The position numbers and the translations under genes were made by a program. Positions 18,803 through 26,362 of a DNA stretch of 64,000 bases are shown here, in pieces. Within the stretch, counting starts at the first letter, position 1. Each line of letters opens with the position of its first letter. The stretch comes from JAUWVG01 sp964633715 (lineage in GTDB: Bacteria > Acidobacteriota > Aminicenantia > Aminicenantales > Aminicenantaceae). The DNA lies in NCBI GenBank assembly GCA_964633715.1, contig CAZWHQ010000018.1:17662-81661 (forward strand), read 5' to 3'. Below the pieces are notes generated by a model, which searched no databases, had not been told where the DNA came from, and was given only the letters and a program-made list of their open reading frames with translations.

Positions 18803-18803
18803 T
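18733..18803. repeat. Two tandem interspersed-repeat copies at the 5' end of the AMIN gene
   Basis: GTCATTGCGAGTGAAACGCG-GCAATCTC is followed directly by TTATTGCGAGTGCAGCGTAG-CAATCT and GTGTCATTCC. Both are versions of the GCAATGAC/GCAATCTC repeat seen elsewhere in the window. On the reverse strand they encode the Arg-rich leader of the AMIN protein. Confidence 0.7.
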
Positions 18804-18892
18804 CCCTCATCACCTTTTTTTATTATGATATACCTAGTGGAAATATTTTTAAAGATTTTTTTGTCATCGTGATGACAGAATAGGATTATTTA

Positions 18893-19855
18893 TTAGAGGG
18901 CGTTGAGGAGTTCTGAGGTTGAAGCTGTGGCGGTACCGATTTTCCCGACCACAATTCCTGCAGCCGTGTTGGCCATGCAGGTAGCCTCGAGTATGGTTGC
19001 TCCGGAAAGGAGGGCCAGAGAAGCTGTGGCAATGACCGTATCCCCTGCACCGGACACATCATAAACTTCTCGAGCAAGCGACGGGATATGGACAGATCGT
19101 TTTCCCTTTTCAAACACTGTCATGCCGTGCTCGCCGCGTTTGATGATGATGTATTTTGTAGATATTTTTTGGAAGATTTTTTTTCCGGCCTGGTCCACTT
19201 CAGAATTTTCGTGACAGGCATGATGGATGATTCGTTCGGCTTCATGATGGTTGGGCGTGATAAGTGTTATAGGAGAAAAGAGGGGGAAGTTTTCGATTTT
19301 TGGATCGACAAACACGGGGATTCTTTTCTTTTTCATGTAAACAAGGAGTTTTGTCATCAAGTGCCGTGTGATGACACCCTTATTGTAATCAGAGATGAGG
19401 ATTCCATCACATTCTTCATTCATGATAAAACCGAGAATTTTTTCAGCCTGTTTGTAGGAAATAGAGGCCGCTCGCTCGCTGTCCACTCGAACGACCTGCT
19501 GTTGAGACGCTACAATTCTGGTCTTGACACTGGTGGGTCTTTTTTTGTCAATAAAAATTCCCCGGCTGTCCGGGACATGGGCTTTTATCCATTCAGCTTC
19601 AGGGTCCTCTCCTGTGATCCCGACAAGGAGGGGATAGGCACCAAGACTTTCGAGATTCCGGCAGACATTTCCTGCCCCACCCAGACAAGAGGTGTCCTTT
19701 TTGACTTCGACAACAGGAACGGGAGCCTCTGGAGAAATCCGAACGACATCTCCCCAGATGTATTTATCGAGCATGATATCACCGAGAACGAGAACTTTTT
19801 TATCCTTAAAGCTCTTTAAGGTGCCCTTCATCTTTTTGCTGTTTGCGTCTTTCAT
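18893..19855 (-). CDS. hldE1: D-glycero-beta-D-manno-heptose-7-phosphate kinase-like (RfaE1/HldE N-terminal domain)
   Basis: This is a PfkB-family sugar kinase of 320 residues, the length of the stand-alone kinase domain of HldE. It shows VLGDIMLDKYIWGDV (about 22-36), SPEAPVPVVEV (about 41-51), DPKI...TPNHHEAE (about 175-200) and the DVSGAGDT nucleotide/catalytic motif (about 266-273). It would phosphorylate heptose-7-phosphate at C1 in ADP-heptose synthesis for LPS core, matching the heptosyltransferase at 22901. The adenylyltransferase half is not fused and not in the window. Its ATG overlaps the stop of the PHP gene (ATGA), so it is the last gene of the VapBC-ligase-PHP-kinase run. Confidence 0.85.
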   Translation of the reverse strand: MKDANSKKMKGTLKSFKDKKVLVLGDIMLDKYIWGDVVRISPEAPVPVVEVKKDTSCLGGAGNVCRNLESLGAYPLLVGITGEDPEAEWIKAHVPDSRGIFIDKKRPTSVKTRIVASQQQVVRVDSERAASISYKQAEKILGFIMNEECDGILISDYNKGVITRHLMTKLLVYMKKKRIPVFVDPKIENFPLFSPITLITPNHHEAERIIHHACHENSEVDQAGKKIFQKISTKYIIIKRGEHGMTVFEKGKRSVHIPSLAREVYDVSGAGDTVIATASLALLSGATILEATCMANTAAGIVVGKIGTATASTSELLNAL

Positions 19856-20934
19856 GATGTTTTCTCCTTGATAAAAATCGGGTTGGAGAGAATCCAGGGA
19901 ATCCTTTTGTTTAAGGGGGACCTTTTCTTGAGATAAACTTCAACCCTGTAAACTCCTGATTTTTCCACGGGGAATTCTATTGTATCATCCCGGGATTGAA
20001 GGATCGATTGGCCGTTGAACATAAGGTGGGTTTCTTTCTCTATAGAAAGGGGGAGTTGGATGTGGAGAGTTGTGCTCTCTCCAGTGGTTTCCCAAAATCG
20101 GAAACCTTCGGCCCGTGCCGCCCCATCGACGGCGCTGTAGAAATTGCCCTGTTTTAAGGAATCAAAAACCTGTTTTTTTGCCGCTTCAAACTCAGCGGAG
20201 AGTGGCTTGTCGAGGAGAAGATGCAACCTCAGGAAAGACATCAAAGGTTTGTACAAAAGATGGGCATCTGTACTGTAGTAACCGTAGAATTGAAAACTCT
20301 GGTTGAGCATATCCCATTTGAAAATGTTTTTTTTGGGAACATTGAGGATTTTGAGAAGAAAGTATTGAGGTCTTATAAATAAGCTGGGTGTGTAGGGAAT
20401 CCAGCGCCAAATCCGGTCCTTCAGCATGGAATCGGCATTGATGATCTCTATTCCTGAAGAATATTGAGAATTGCCCCAGGTCCATATTGTTTTAGAATAG
20501 GGGTGGGCAATAATCGAAAAACCGTTGAGCTGTTTGACCTGGTAAGAAGCGCCCTCTGCATCCCTGCTGAAATTGTTTTCAGGGAGGTCAAAATCGAGTG
20601 CCACCAGATGTCCGCGGCTTGTCGATAGCTCTGATCCTGCAAGAACAAGGGTGCCCTGTTTCCAACCCTCTGAGGATAAAGATGCAAAGTTGGGATTTCC
20701 ATGATCTGTGAGGATAATAAAATCAACTGAGGCAGAGGCGGCAATTTTTGCGATCTCATCTGGAGTTTTGGCTCCATCCGAATGGGTCGTGTGGATATGG
20801 TAAACACCCTGGACTTCGTGGATCGAGTCCTGTAAAGGTGTTGTCAGGTGCTGTTTATAAAAAAGGATGCCAATTCCCAACCAAACGGAATACAGCAGAA
20901 CAAGAACTAGAAAAATCCGCCCTATTTTTTTCAT
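19852..20934 (-). CDS. Membrane-anchored PHP-domain metallophosphoesterase
   Basis: The start at 20934 (MKKIGRIF) is chosen over the in-frame ATG at 20976, whose extra 14 residues are translated from repeat sequence. It lies one base after the stop of the upstream ligase with AGGG in the ribosome-site position. The 360-residue product has one N-terminal membrane segment (about 5-23) and a PHP domain with VYHIHTTHSDGAKTP (about 41-55), LTDHGNPNF (about 76) and later STDAHLL (about 222). PHP enzymes hydrolyse phosphate esters with a metal cluster. The position between a ligase and a heptose kinase suggests envelope glycan metabolism; the substrate is unknown. Confidence 0.75.
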   Translation of the reverse strand: MKKIGRIFLVLVLLYSVWLGIGILFYKQHLTTPLQDSIHEVQGVYHIHTTHSDGAKTPDEIAKIAASASVDFIILTDHGNPNFASLSSEGWKQGTLVLAGSELSTSRGHLVALDFDLPENNFSRDAEGASYQVKQLNGFSIIAHPYSKTIWTWGNSQYSSGIEIINADSMLKDRIWRWIPYTPSLFIRPQYFLLKILNVPKKNIFKWDMLNQSFQFYGYYSTDAHLLYKPLMSFLRLHLLLDKPLSAEFEAAKKQVFDSLKQGNFYSAVDGAARAEGFRFWETTGESTTLHIQLPLSIEKETHLMFNGQSILQSRDDTIEFPVEKSGVYRVEVYLKKRSPLNKRIPWILSNPIFIKEKTS

Positions 20935-20935
20935 G

Positions 20936-20975
20936 TCACCCTGTCTTTCCTCGCAGTGACAATCGCTCCGCCACA
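20936..20975. repeat. Interspersed repeat at the ligase/PHP gene boundary
   Basis: The sequence CACCCTGTCTTTCCTCGCAG-TGACAATCGCTCCGCCAC is a repeat copy. It encodes the last residues of the O-antigen ligase (RLSLRGKTG) and carries the ribosome site of the PHP gene. Confidence 0.5.
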
Positions 20976-22120
20976 AAGGGGATCGTCAGGACATAGAGTA
21001 AAAGTGTTGTGATTTCCGAGTCTCCAAAATTATATTCAAAAAAACCGGCGGCAAAAAATCCAGTCAGTGCCGCCAGGGCACCAGCAGCTAAAGCATAACT
21101 GCTTGAATGCTTGACTTTTAACAGCTTGACCAGATCGGAAAAAGCCAGCAGTAAAAAAAGCATCCAGGCCAGCAGAGCCGGGATTCCCCTCTCTGCTCCA
21201 ATCTGGAATATGTTGTTGTGGAGATGGACATTCTGTTTGGCCTCGTCGGACAGGCCGTATTTGTCCAGTTGAAATTCCATGTCCACAGTATCCGGCCCCG
21301 TCCCGAAAAAAGGATAGGCTTTTATGATTTTGAGCCCAACCTTGATGTACTCAATCCTCTGAACATTGGAGTAACCCCTCAAACTGAAGATGCTCAGGGC
21401 TCTTTGTCTGACATTTTTGGGGCTCACAAGGAAGACTAAGCCAAGGATTATAGGAACAAGGATGAGTGTTTTGGGTTTGTACAGGAAAAGAATGACAGCG
21501 GCGGCTGCAACCACTCCAATCCATGCACTCCGTGTATATGTTAAAATGAGAATTATGGTGGAAAAAAAAAGAGTCAATCCCCAGAGAAATCGAAGTTTAT
21601 TTTGAGAGAAAAGGAAAATACCGAAGGCAAGGGAGATAAAAAGGAGAAGGAGCCCGGCTTGTGTCATGTAATGGCCCATAAAACCTGTGATTCTTTCAGG
21701 CCGTTGTGAGGCGAAAAAGTATGAAAACAGGGAGTATAGGATACTTACCCAGACAGATGCCAATAGGGCCAAGTTTGCTAGATTTAACTTTTTTTCATCT
21801 CTTAAACCCATGTAGGTTATGGGGACAACAAGAAAAAGAAGAAGATCCTTTGAGTCGATAAGACTCACTCCGACATTGACCGAGCGAAATGAGGATATAA
21901 GAGAAAAGAGGGCATAGACCAGCATGGGCCAGAAAAATCTCGGAACATCGAATCTCTGTTTTTCTGAAAAAAAGAGAACAATCCAGAAAATAAAGGCCAG
22001 AGTTAAAAAGATCTGACTCGTAGAGATTGACCAAAAGGAAAAGAGAAGAAACAGTACAATCGCATACCCAATTAAAGTGGGGACTGTCCCCAGTTTTTTT
22101 ACGTAGTGTGGCAATCTCAT
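20936..22120 (-). CDS. O-antigen ligase/polymerase family membrane protein, second copy
   Basis: This 394-residue polytopic protein has about 11 hydrophobic segments and the Wzy_C signature AYPFFGTGPDTV...NVHLHNNIFQIGAERG (about residues 268-310). It fits LPS ligation or polymerisation and sits among heptose genes, so WaaL-like activity is the best guess. The first about 17 residues (MRLPHYVKKLGTVPTLI) come from two different interspersed repeats, and there is no later in-frame ATG until about residue 66, so a repeat appears to supply the start codon. It starts 4 bases after the stop of the toxin gene. Confidence 0.8.
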   Translation of the reverse strand: MRLPHYVKKLGTVPTLIGYAIVLFLLFSFWSISTSQIFLTLAFIFWIVLFFSEKQRFDVPRFFWPMLVYALFSLISSFRSVNVGVSLIDSKDLLLFLVVPITYMGLRDEKKLNLANLALLASVWVSILYSLFSYFFASQRPERITGFMGHYMTQAGLLLLFISLAFGIFLFSQNKLRFLWGLTLFFSTIILILTYTRSAWIGVVAAAAVILFLYKPKTLILVPIILGLVFLVSPKNVRQRALSIFSLRGYSNVQRIEYIKVGLKIIKAYPFFGTGPDTVDMEFQLDKYGLSDEAKQNVHLHNNIFQIGAERGIPALLAWMLFLLLAFSDLVKLLKVKHSSSYALAAGALAALTGFFAAGFFEYNFGDSEITTLLLYVLTIPFVAERLSLRGKTG

Positions 22121-22127
22121 CCTGTCA
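22074..22127. repeat. Two interspersed repeats forming the 5' end of the second ligase gene
   Basis: AAAGTGGGGACTGTCCCCAG plus a T-run (22074-22100) is the same palindrome found twice after topA. It abuts ACGTAGTGTGGCAATCTCAT-CCTGTCA (22101-22127), a copy of the GCAATCTC repeat. Both lie inside the start region of the ligase gene. Confidence 0.7.
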
Positions 22128-22553
22128 ATACTCTCCCAGCCATGTTATATATTTCATCTTCTTGTCTGCCTTATTGTACAGGACTTTATCCGCAGTCACA
22201 AAAGGAGTTTTTCTATTTTCGGACAGCGCCAGGTAGCTTGCGTCGTATGAAGTAATGTCAATTGAATTCATAATATCAAGGGCTTTCTCAGAAAAATGGG
22301 ATGCGTTAAAAAATGTAATTTCGAGATTAAAGAATCCCTTGATACCTAATTGAAGTGATTTTATGTCGATCCGGCCTCGTTTCTGAGCGATCTTTAAACC
22401 GTTCATCACTTCATATTCTAGGAGCGATGGGGCTAAAATCTTTAAATCTCCGGACACATATTGAGTCAAGATATTTAGGGCTTTTGTTCCAAGCTCTTCA
22501 TCATCCAGGAACCATTTGAGAGCAACACTGGCATCTACAACGACTTGCTTCAA
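22125..22553 (-). CDS. PIN-domain toxin (VapC-like)
   Basis: This 142-residue PIN-fold ribonuclease toxin keeps the expected acidic residues: Asp7-8 in VVDASVALKWF, Glu in LEYEVMNGL (about 46-48), Asp in TSYDASYLALSE (about 104) and Asp in FVTADKVLYN (about 120). Its ATG overlaps the antitoxin stop codon by four bases. VapC-type toxins cleave tRNA or rRNA when the antitoxin is lost. The downstream O-antigen ligase begins only four bases after its stop, so the module shares a transcript with envelope genes. Confidence 0.88.
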   Translation of the reverse strand: MKQVVVDASVALKWFLDDEELGTKALNILTQYVSGDLKILAPSLLEYEVMNGLKIAQKRGRIDIKSLQLGIKGFFNLEITFFNASHFSEKALDIMNSIDITSYDASYLALSENRKTPFVTADKVLYNKADKKMKYITWLGEY

Positions 22554-22816
22554 TTCCTTTTCTCCCGCTGCTTTTTTGATTCTTGAAAGATTTCATTGGA
22601 ATCAAGATCTGCCTTAAGGAAAGCCTCTCTGGCTTCCATGATCTTTTTGTATCCCTGGATTCGTTTTGTTTTCTGATATTTTTCATATGGTATGATGACG
22701 GCAACAGGTTTTCCCCTTTTTGTAACAACGATATCTCCTTTTTTATCATAAGCGGATTGGATGAGGCGGCTGAAGTCTTTTTTTCCCTGTGCAATGCTGA
22801 CCGTTGACTCTTTCAT
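22550..22816 (-). CDS. Phd/YefM-type antitoxin of the VapC-like module
   Basis: This 88-residue protein has the N-terminal Phd/YefM DNA-binding fold (KKDFSRLIQSAYDKKGDIVVTKRGKPVAVII, in two parts around residues 12-40). A basic, charged C-terminal tail is likely to wrap around the toxin. It is the first gene of the leftward unit antitoxin-toxin-ligase-PHP-kinase. Family members repress their own promoter, and a perfect inverted repeat lies just upstream at 22841-22862. Confidence 0.85.
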   Translation of the reverse strand: MKESTVSIAQGKKDFSRLIQSAYDKKGDIVVTKRGKPVAVIIPYEKYQKTKRIQGYKKIMEAREAFLKADLDSNEIFQESKKQREKRN

Positions 22817-22840
22817 AGGACTTCCTTTATAGTTATATAT

Positions 22841-22862
22841 TATGACTAATTATATAGTCATA
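22841..22862. promoter_or_regulatory. Inverted-repeat operator of the toxin-antitoxin module
   Basis: TATGACTA (22841-22848) and TAGTCATA (22855-22862) form a perfect 8-bp inverted repeat with a 6-base spacer, 25 bases before the antitoxin ATG. The position and symmetry fit an autorepression site for a Phd/YefM antitoxin. Confidence 0.65.
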
Positions 22863-22900
22863 TTAGACTGGTTGTCAATTTTAGAGGAAAAAATCTCAAT

Positions 22901-23953
22901 CTATTTAAGAATATTCATAGAGGCCATGTAAACCTCTTGTGGGGTTATTGTCTGAAGGCAGCGGAAATCCTCATACTGGCATTTTCTCTGACGACAGGAA
23001 AAACGGCAGTCAAAATCTTTTTCGATAATGGTGGCTTGAGCCTTCCAGGGGGAAAAGTGAGCCGGAAGGGTTGGGCCAAAATAAATAACAAGAGGAGTTT
23101 GAGTTGAGGCCGCGATGTGCATCGGCCCGGAATCCGGTCCCACAAAGAGCGCAGCGCGTGAAATGAGCTCTCTAAGTTCTCTGAGACCGAGTTTTCCCAC
23201 AAGGGATAAAACCTTAGACAAACTTTTGCTCTTTATATCTCCGGCTCTGCCTGTATCTTCTAAAGCGCCGATGAGGACAATTTTTATCTCAGAATGTTTG
23301 GAAAAAAGATCGGTGAAAGCAATAATGTGCTCTGTCCCCCAGTCACGGAACCTGTTTCCGGCTCCGATGTGCAGGACCAAAATCTTGGAATCCTCAAGTT
23401 TTCTCTCTTGGATAAAATTTGCAATTGTTTCGGCTTCCTTTGTTGACGCATCGGGGATAAGGAGCGGAGGAATGGAATCGACTTTTATTCCAACGGCCCT
23501 TACAGGATTGACATGATTCTCAACGGAATGGATTTGGCCTTTGTCCGGGCTCCGGGGGATTTTGATGTGATAGATGAAAGATTTATTTTTTATTTTATAC
23601 CCGACCTTGAGTTTTGCCTTAGAAAAAAGGGTCAACCAGGATGCCCTGGGTCCTCCGTGAAAATCGATGAGGACATCGAATTTTTCTCTTCTCATCCATT
23701 GGATAAGAACAATAAAGTCTTTTAAACTTTGTTTTTTGGGGATGACGATAACATTGTCCAGATGCGGATTTCCCTCAACGAGTTCTCTGTATGGTTCCTC
23801 AGCCAAGTAGGTCAGTGAGGCCTGGGGAAAGTTTTCTTTAAGAGCCGTAACCGCAGGAGTTGTCATTATAATGTCGCCTATGCGGCGCAGGCGGATGAGA
23901 AGGATCTTTTCTACGGCGGAGAGATCAATCTTTGGTCTGTCTCTCTGGTTCAA
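22901..23953 (-). CDS. LPS heptosyltransferase (glycosyltransferase family 9)
   Basis: This 350-residue GT9 enzyme would transfer heptose from ADP-heptose to the LPS core. It has LLIRLRRIGDIIMTTPA (about 18-34), the central DFHGGPRASWLT region (about 98), VLHIGAGNRFRDW (about 195) and FVGPDSGPMHIAAS (about 270-283) with the usual Asp-Ser-Gly-Pro-x-His signature. The C-terminus has a Cys-rich stretch (CRFSCRQRKCQYEDFRC). The start overlaps the Trm112-like gene by 29 bases. It fits with the heptose kinase at 18893. Confidence 0.88.
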   Translation of the reverse strand: MNQRDRPKIDLSAVEKILLIRLRRIGDIIMTTPAVTALKENFPQASLTYLAEEPYRELVEGNPHLDNVIVIPKKQSLKDFIVLIQWMRREKFDVLIDFHGGPRASWLTLFSKAKLKVGYKIKNKSFIYHIKIPRSPDKGQIHSVENHVNPVRAVGIKVDSIPPLLIPDASTKEAETIANFIQERKLEDSKILVLHIGAGNRFRDWGTEHIIAFTDLFSKHSEIKIVLIGALEDTGRAGDIKSKSLSKVLSLVGKLGLRELRELISRAALFVGPDSGPMHIAASTQTPLVIYFGPTLPAHFSPWKAQATIIEKDFDCRFSCRQRKCQYEDFRCLQTITPQEVYMASMNILK

Positions 23954-24113
23954 TGGTTGCCTCGTCTATGAGCATGACCGGGATGCCATCTTTTATGGGA
24001 TAGACCCGGTGGCATTGGACACATTTGAGGCCTTTGTCGTCGGCCGTAAGTTTGATGTCGGTTTTGCATTTTGGACAAGCTAGGATTGAAAGCAGTTGGG
24101 CGTCTATTGCCAT
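23925..24113 (-). CDS. Trm112-like zinc-ribbon protein (UPF0434 family)
   Basis: This 62-residue protein has two CxxC pairs (CPKCKTD and CVQCHRVYP) and the ending YPIKDGIPVML typical of the bacterial Trm112/YcaR family. The second of two close ATGs (24113) is preferred because AGGAG lies 7 bases before it. In bacteria such proteins are often coupled to LPS or cell-wall genes or act as methyltransferase activators. Here it overlaps the heptosyltransferase start by 29 bases and is probably co-translated with it. Confidence 0.82.
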   Translation of the reverse strand: MAIDAQLLSILACPKCKTDIKLTADDKGLKCVQCHRVYPIKDGIPVMLIDEATIEPERQTKD

Positions 24114-24161
24114 AGTCATTCTCCTCTTGGTTATATTACCACATTTTCATGTCAAAGTTTA

Positions 24162-24190
24162 TTGACGGAGATTATTTCTCGTGATATAAA
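24162..24190 (+). promoter_or_regulatory. Sigma70-type promoter for the nucleotide-sugar dehydrogenase
   Basis: TTGACG (24162-24167), a 17-base spacer and TATAAA (24185-24190) lie 46 bases before the start codon at 24237. Confidence 0.6.
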
Positions 24191-24236
24191 CGGCAATTAT
24201 AGTCAGCATTAAATTAATGAGTTGTCAGGAGGCATC

Positions 24237-25871
24237 ATGAGCGATAAGTATTCCGTAAGTCCAGAAGGGGAAAGGTTTCCTCTCCCTAAACCAGAAGACT
24301 ATACGATTGAATTTGAGAGCCTAAAAAAACGCGTTGGAGAGGAGAGAGCCAAAGGCCGTGAAATTGTTGTGGTCATGGGTGTGGGTTTTGTCGGAGCCGT
24401 TATGGCCGCTATCGTTGCGGATACGACAGACGAGGATGGAAGTCCCACAAAATTTGTCATTGGAATGCAGCGGCCGAGTGAGCGCAGTTTCTGGAAAATT
24501 CCGCTTTTAAACAGCGGTGTTTCACCCGTTAAAGCCGAGGATCCTGAAGTGGAGCCCATGATTAAACGGTGTGTCCTGGACAAAAAAACCCTTATGGCCA
24601 CGTATACCTACGAAGTCCTGTCTCTGGCCGATGTGGTGGTGGTGGATGTCCAGTGTGATTATTTAAAAGAAGACTTGGGAAATGTCCGGACAGGTCGAGT
24701 GGACATGGAGGCGCTGGAAAGCTCCTTAGGTGTGATTGCCGAATATATTCCGCCTTCGGCATTGGTTCTTATTGAAACAACGGTCGCCCCGGGGACAACC
24801 GAGCAGGTGGCCTATCCGCTCATAAAGAAAATCTTTAAAAAACGCGGTATCAAGAGCGAACCTCTTTTGGCACACAGTTATGAACGTGTGATGCCCGGGA
24901 GGGATTATGTGGCCAGCATTCGGGATTTTTGGCGGGTGTGCGCGGGGGTCAATGAGGAATCCAAAGAGAGGGTGGTTAAATTCTTAAACGAGGTTTTAAA
25001 CACCGACAAATTTCCTCTGACTGTGATGGACAAACCTATCGAGTCAGAGACAGCAAAAATCGTAGAGAACAGTTTCCGTGCCACTCTGCTGGCTTTTATG
25101 GATGAGTGGAGTCTTTTTGCTGAACGCAACGGTGTGGATCTTATCAAAGTTATGAAAGCCGTAAAAGTGAGACCTACCCACAGCAACATCATTTTCCCGG
25201 GTCCGGGAATTGGAGGCTACTGTCTTCCTAAAGACGGCGGTCTGGGTGTTTGGGCCTACAAACATATTCTTGGATTTGAGGATGACATTTTTAAACTCAC
25301 ACCCATGGCCATCGATATCAACGACACACGGGGTCTCCATGCGGCCCAGCTTACGCGTGACGCTCTGCGCAATATGGGCCAGCCTATCGCGGCTGCAGAG
25401 ATCCTGGTCCTGGGTGCAGCGTACAGGGAAGATGTTGGAGATACGCGGTACAGTGGCTCTGAGGTGACAATCAGGAAACTGGCCGAGATGGGAGCCGAGA
25501 TCCGTGTGCATGATCCCTATGTCCAGCACTGGTGGGAGTTTGAAAATCAGGATGTCTTCCCGGGAGTCGGCCACAGCAAGTCCCGATTTTTCCGCAACCA
25601 GGAAAAGCTTAAAGATATCCGGATCGAACCCGATATGAACAAAGCTCTAGAGGGAGTCCAAGCTGTGATCCTGGCTGTACGCCATGAGCCTTATCTGGAA
25701 CTCGACCCAGAGGAAGTGGTGAAAGCCATCGGTCAGCCGGCAGCCATTATTGACTGCTTCGGCATCCTGGATGATGGAAAGATCCGCCAATATATCGAGA
25801 TGGGCTGTGAGGTTAAGGGCCTGGGCCGCGGCCACATCAAACGGATAAAAGACTCCGTCCAGAAAACATAA
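24237..25871 (+). CDS. Nucleotide-sugar dehydrogenase (UDP-Glc/UDP-ManNAc dehydrogenase family)
   Basis: The start is set at 24237 because AGGAGG (24227-24232) is directly upstream; a TTG at 24222 is in frame but less likely. The 544-residue protein has the three family domains. The NAD Rossmann fold has GVGFVGAVMAA (about 47), the central domain has ESETAKIVENSFRATL (about 265), and the catalytic Cys is in GPGIGGYCLPKD (about 322-333). The C-terminal domain starts with GAAYREDVGDTRYSGS. It oxidises C6 of a UDP-sugar to a uronic acid. It is longer than the usual 430 residues, with extra sequence near residues 60-130. It has its own promoter. Confidence 0.87.
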   Translation: MSDKYSVSPEGERFPLPKPEDYTIEFESLKKRVGEERAKGREIVVVMGVGFVGAVMAAIVADTTDEDGSPTKFVIGMQRPSERSFWKIPLLNSGVSPVKAEDPEVEPMIKRCVLDKKTLMATYTYEVLSLADVVVVDVQCDYLKEDLGNVRTGRVDMEALESSLGVIAEYIPPSALVLIETTVAPGTTEQVAYPLIKKIFKKRGIKSEPLLAHSYERVMPGRDYVASIRDFWRVCAGVNEESKERVVKFLNEVLNTDKFPLTVMDKPIESETAKIVENSFRATLLAFMDEWSLFAERNGVDLIKVMKAVKVRPTHSNIIFPGPGIGGYCLPKDGGLGVWAYKHILGFEDDIFKLTPMAIDINDTRGLHAAQLTRDALRNMGQPIAAAEILVLGAAYREDVGDTRYSGSEVTIRKLAEMGAEIRVHDPYVQHWWEFENQDVFPGVGHSKSRFFRNQEKLKDIRIEPDMNKALEGVQAVILAVRHEPYLELDPEEVVKAIGQPAAIIDCFGILDDGKIRQYIEMGCEVKGLGRGHIKRIKDSVQKT

Positions 25872-26016
25872 TTCTAAGAACTTTAGCGGTCAGTGTTGAT
25901 ACATGCCCCTCTTTTATCAGAATAATATGGCTACCTTTTTGTCGGGCGATTTCCCAGCCCAGCTTTTCGAATGCTTTAATGATTTCACGTGGCCTCAATA
26001 TTGGAAGGGAAGGCAT
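25837..26016 (-). pseudogene. Truncated HicA-like toxin gene
   Basis: From ATG 26016 the product starts like a normal HicA/YcfA protein (LPILRPREIIKAFEKLGWEI, then RQKGSHIILIKEGH), but the double-stranded-RNA-binding fold breaks after about residue 44. The expected IPxHxEV-GTLRSIIRxAGL part is absent. The frame instead runs into the antisense strand of the dehydrogenase 3' end and stops there. It starts in a TAATG overlap with the HicB gene. This looks like a 3' deletion that left a dead or altered toxin. Confidence 0.6.
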
Positions 26017-26222
26017 TAAACGTGGACCTCTACTTGGCGGATAGTCACAGTTAATGGCATTCCTCTCTCGGCTCGAACAATTAAACACTCTTTAATAGCA
26101 TCTTGAATGTTCTTTTCAGCTTCTTTTTCCGTTTTTCCTTGGCTTATACAGCCTGGAATTGATGGACATTCAGCAACATACATTCCGTCTTCGTCTTGAG
26201 ATATTTTAACGAAAAATTTCAT
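26016..26222 (-). CDS. HicB-like antitoxin
   Basis: This 68-residue protein has the HicB partial-RNase-H fold: VKISQDEDGMYVAECPSIPG (about 5-24), CISQGKTEKEAEKNIQDAI (about 25-43) and a short C-terminus without a separate helix-turn-helix, as in the short HicB type. It overlaps the HicA remnant by one base (TAATG), so the gene order is hicB-hicA. The antitoxin appears intact while its partner is truncated. Confidence 0.8.
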   Translation of the reverse strand: MKFFVKISQDEDGMYVAECPSIPGCISQGKTEKEAEKNIQDAIKECLIVRAERGMPLTVTIRQVEVHV

Positions 26223-26362
26223 TATTTTTTGCTCCTTAGTATAAGAGAGAAATTAAAGCATAAGTGAATTTATTATGATTGACTTGGTTTTAAAAAACAA
26301 GATAGTGGATCAGAGAGATTTTGTTGATTGTGCTCAATTTTTCTGATACTTTCGGAGGTGAT

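Noticed and set aside
19088..19819. 243-codon + strand frame opposite the heptose kinase
   Set aside because: It is a shadow of the PfkB-family gene; the antisense product is Asp/Phe-rich and shows no family features.
22836..22865. TAATTATA sequence in the toxin-antitoxin operator as a further copy of the hydrogenase box
   Set aside because: It lacks the leading G and the paired arrangement, and the symmetry here is that of TATGACTA/TAGTCATA, so it is a separate operator.
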